Shown here one piece after another: positions 18,562 to 18,588 of a DNA stretch of 18,588 bases (position 1 is its first letter; the number at the start of each line of letters is the position of its first letter). The notes beneath the pieces were generated by a model that was not told the DNA's origin, searched no databases, and was given only the letters and a program-made list of their open reading frames with translations. A program made the translations under genes and the position numbers. This stretch comes from Candidatus Falkowiibacteriota bacterium (GTDB taxonomy: Bacteria > Patescibacteriota > Patescibacteriia > UBA2591 > JABMQE01). The stretch spans positions 1-18,588 of the forward strand of contig JABMQE010000086.1 of assembly GCA_013203415.1 (NCBI GenBank). Reading direction: 5' to 3'.

Positions 18562-18588
18562 GCCACCTTAGCTCAGTTGGTAGAGCAA
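18562..18588 (+). tRNA. Partial tRNA at the window edge
   Basis: The 5' part of a tRNA: acceptor strand GCCACCT, then TAGCTCAGTTGGTAGAGCAA, a standard D arm. The anticodon is outside the window. The start resembles tRNA-Thr genes, but the identity cannot be settled. It lies 4 nt after tRNA-Gly, so they are probably one transcript. Confidence 0.85.

Noticed and set aside
18230..18566. Minus-strand frames opposite the tRNA-Gly region
   Set aside because: They are antisense translations of tRNA genes and hairpin insertions (the RGDSNPRPLPWEG type string is a known antisense-tRNA artefact).
1..18588. CRISPR array
   Set aside because: No regularly spaced direct repeats; the repeats present are palindromes, mini-repeats or short tandem units.
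1..18588. Reassigned TGA codon (as Gly), known in some candidate phyla
   Set aside because: Frames are intact under the standard code, TGA ends ftsX, and conserved Gly positions use GGN codons.

Overview
The window looks like a chromosomal segment of an uncultivated, reduced bacterium, most likely from the Candidate Phyla Radiation (Patescibacteria). This placement is inference from the gene set and style: AT-rich DNA, tightly packed housekeeping genes (gltX, fmt, ftsE, ftsX, a PriA-like protein, lexA), a secreted lysozyme-like protein with C-terminal repeats, small coiled-coil proteins, promoters that put the start codon at the transcription start, and short palindromic mini-repeats inserted in frame inside genes. 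The standard code fits; TGA is used as a stop (for example in ftsX).

Left part (1-9.2 kb). A MazG-like pyrophosphohydrolase and gltX overlap on the minus strand. Two plus-strand genes with strong ribosome binding sites follow (an anti-sigma-like HATPase and a 65-residue protein), then a convergent WecG/TagA glycosyltransferase. Next on the plus strand are a 109-residue coiled-coil protein, the secreted 456-residue lysozyme-like protein, a 110-residue coiled-coil protein, a PriA-like protein and fmt. The PriA-like protein keeps its zinc cysteines but has lost the Walker A motif and the motif VI arginines. Several of these genes have a consensus -10 box only 5-8 nt before the ATG, as expected for leaderless mRNAs. 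gltX, the glycosyltransferase gene and priA carry in-frame mini-repeat insertions.

Middle part (9.2-16.2 kb). This is the most interesting region. A single minus-strand operon starts at a strong promoter before lexA. It runs lexA, a two-helix membrane protein, an HsdM-type methylase fused to an N-terminal nuclease-like domain, a membrane-anchored coiled-coil protein, a PD-(D/E)XK-type protein, hsdS, a 56-residue zinc ribbon and a 44-residue basic protein, and ends at a hairpin terminator. No HsdR translocase is present. An identical 49-bp double palindrome lies just outside each end of this operon (9570-9618 and 16166-16214), so the whole unit looks like a bounded cassette. The copy on the far side sits on the promoter and start of an AbrB-like regulator gene (9365-9547). 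I propose a LexA-headed, helicase-less restriction-modification cassette with membrane components as the candidate new system.

Right part (16.2-18.6 kb). A tRNA-Gln(TTG) gene is read from a perfect consensus promoter through a large imperfect palindrome. ftsE and ftsX follow upstream on the same strand. Then on the plus strand come a broken tRNA-Gly with two hairpin insertions, fused by a 5-nt overlap to an intact tRNA-Gly(CCC), and the 5' part of another tRNA at the window edge.
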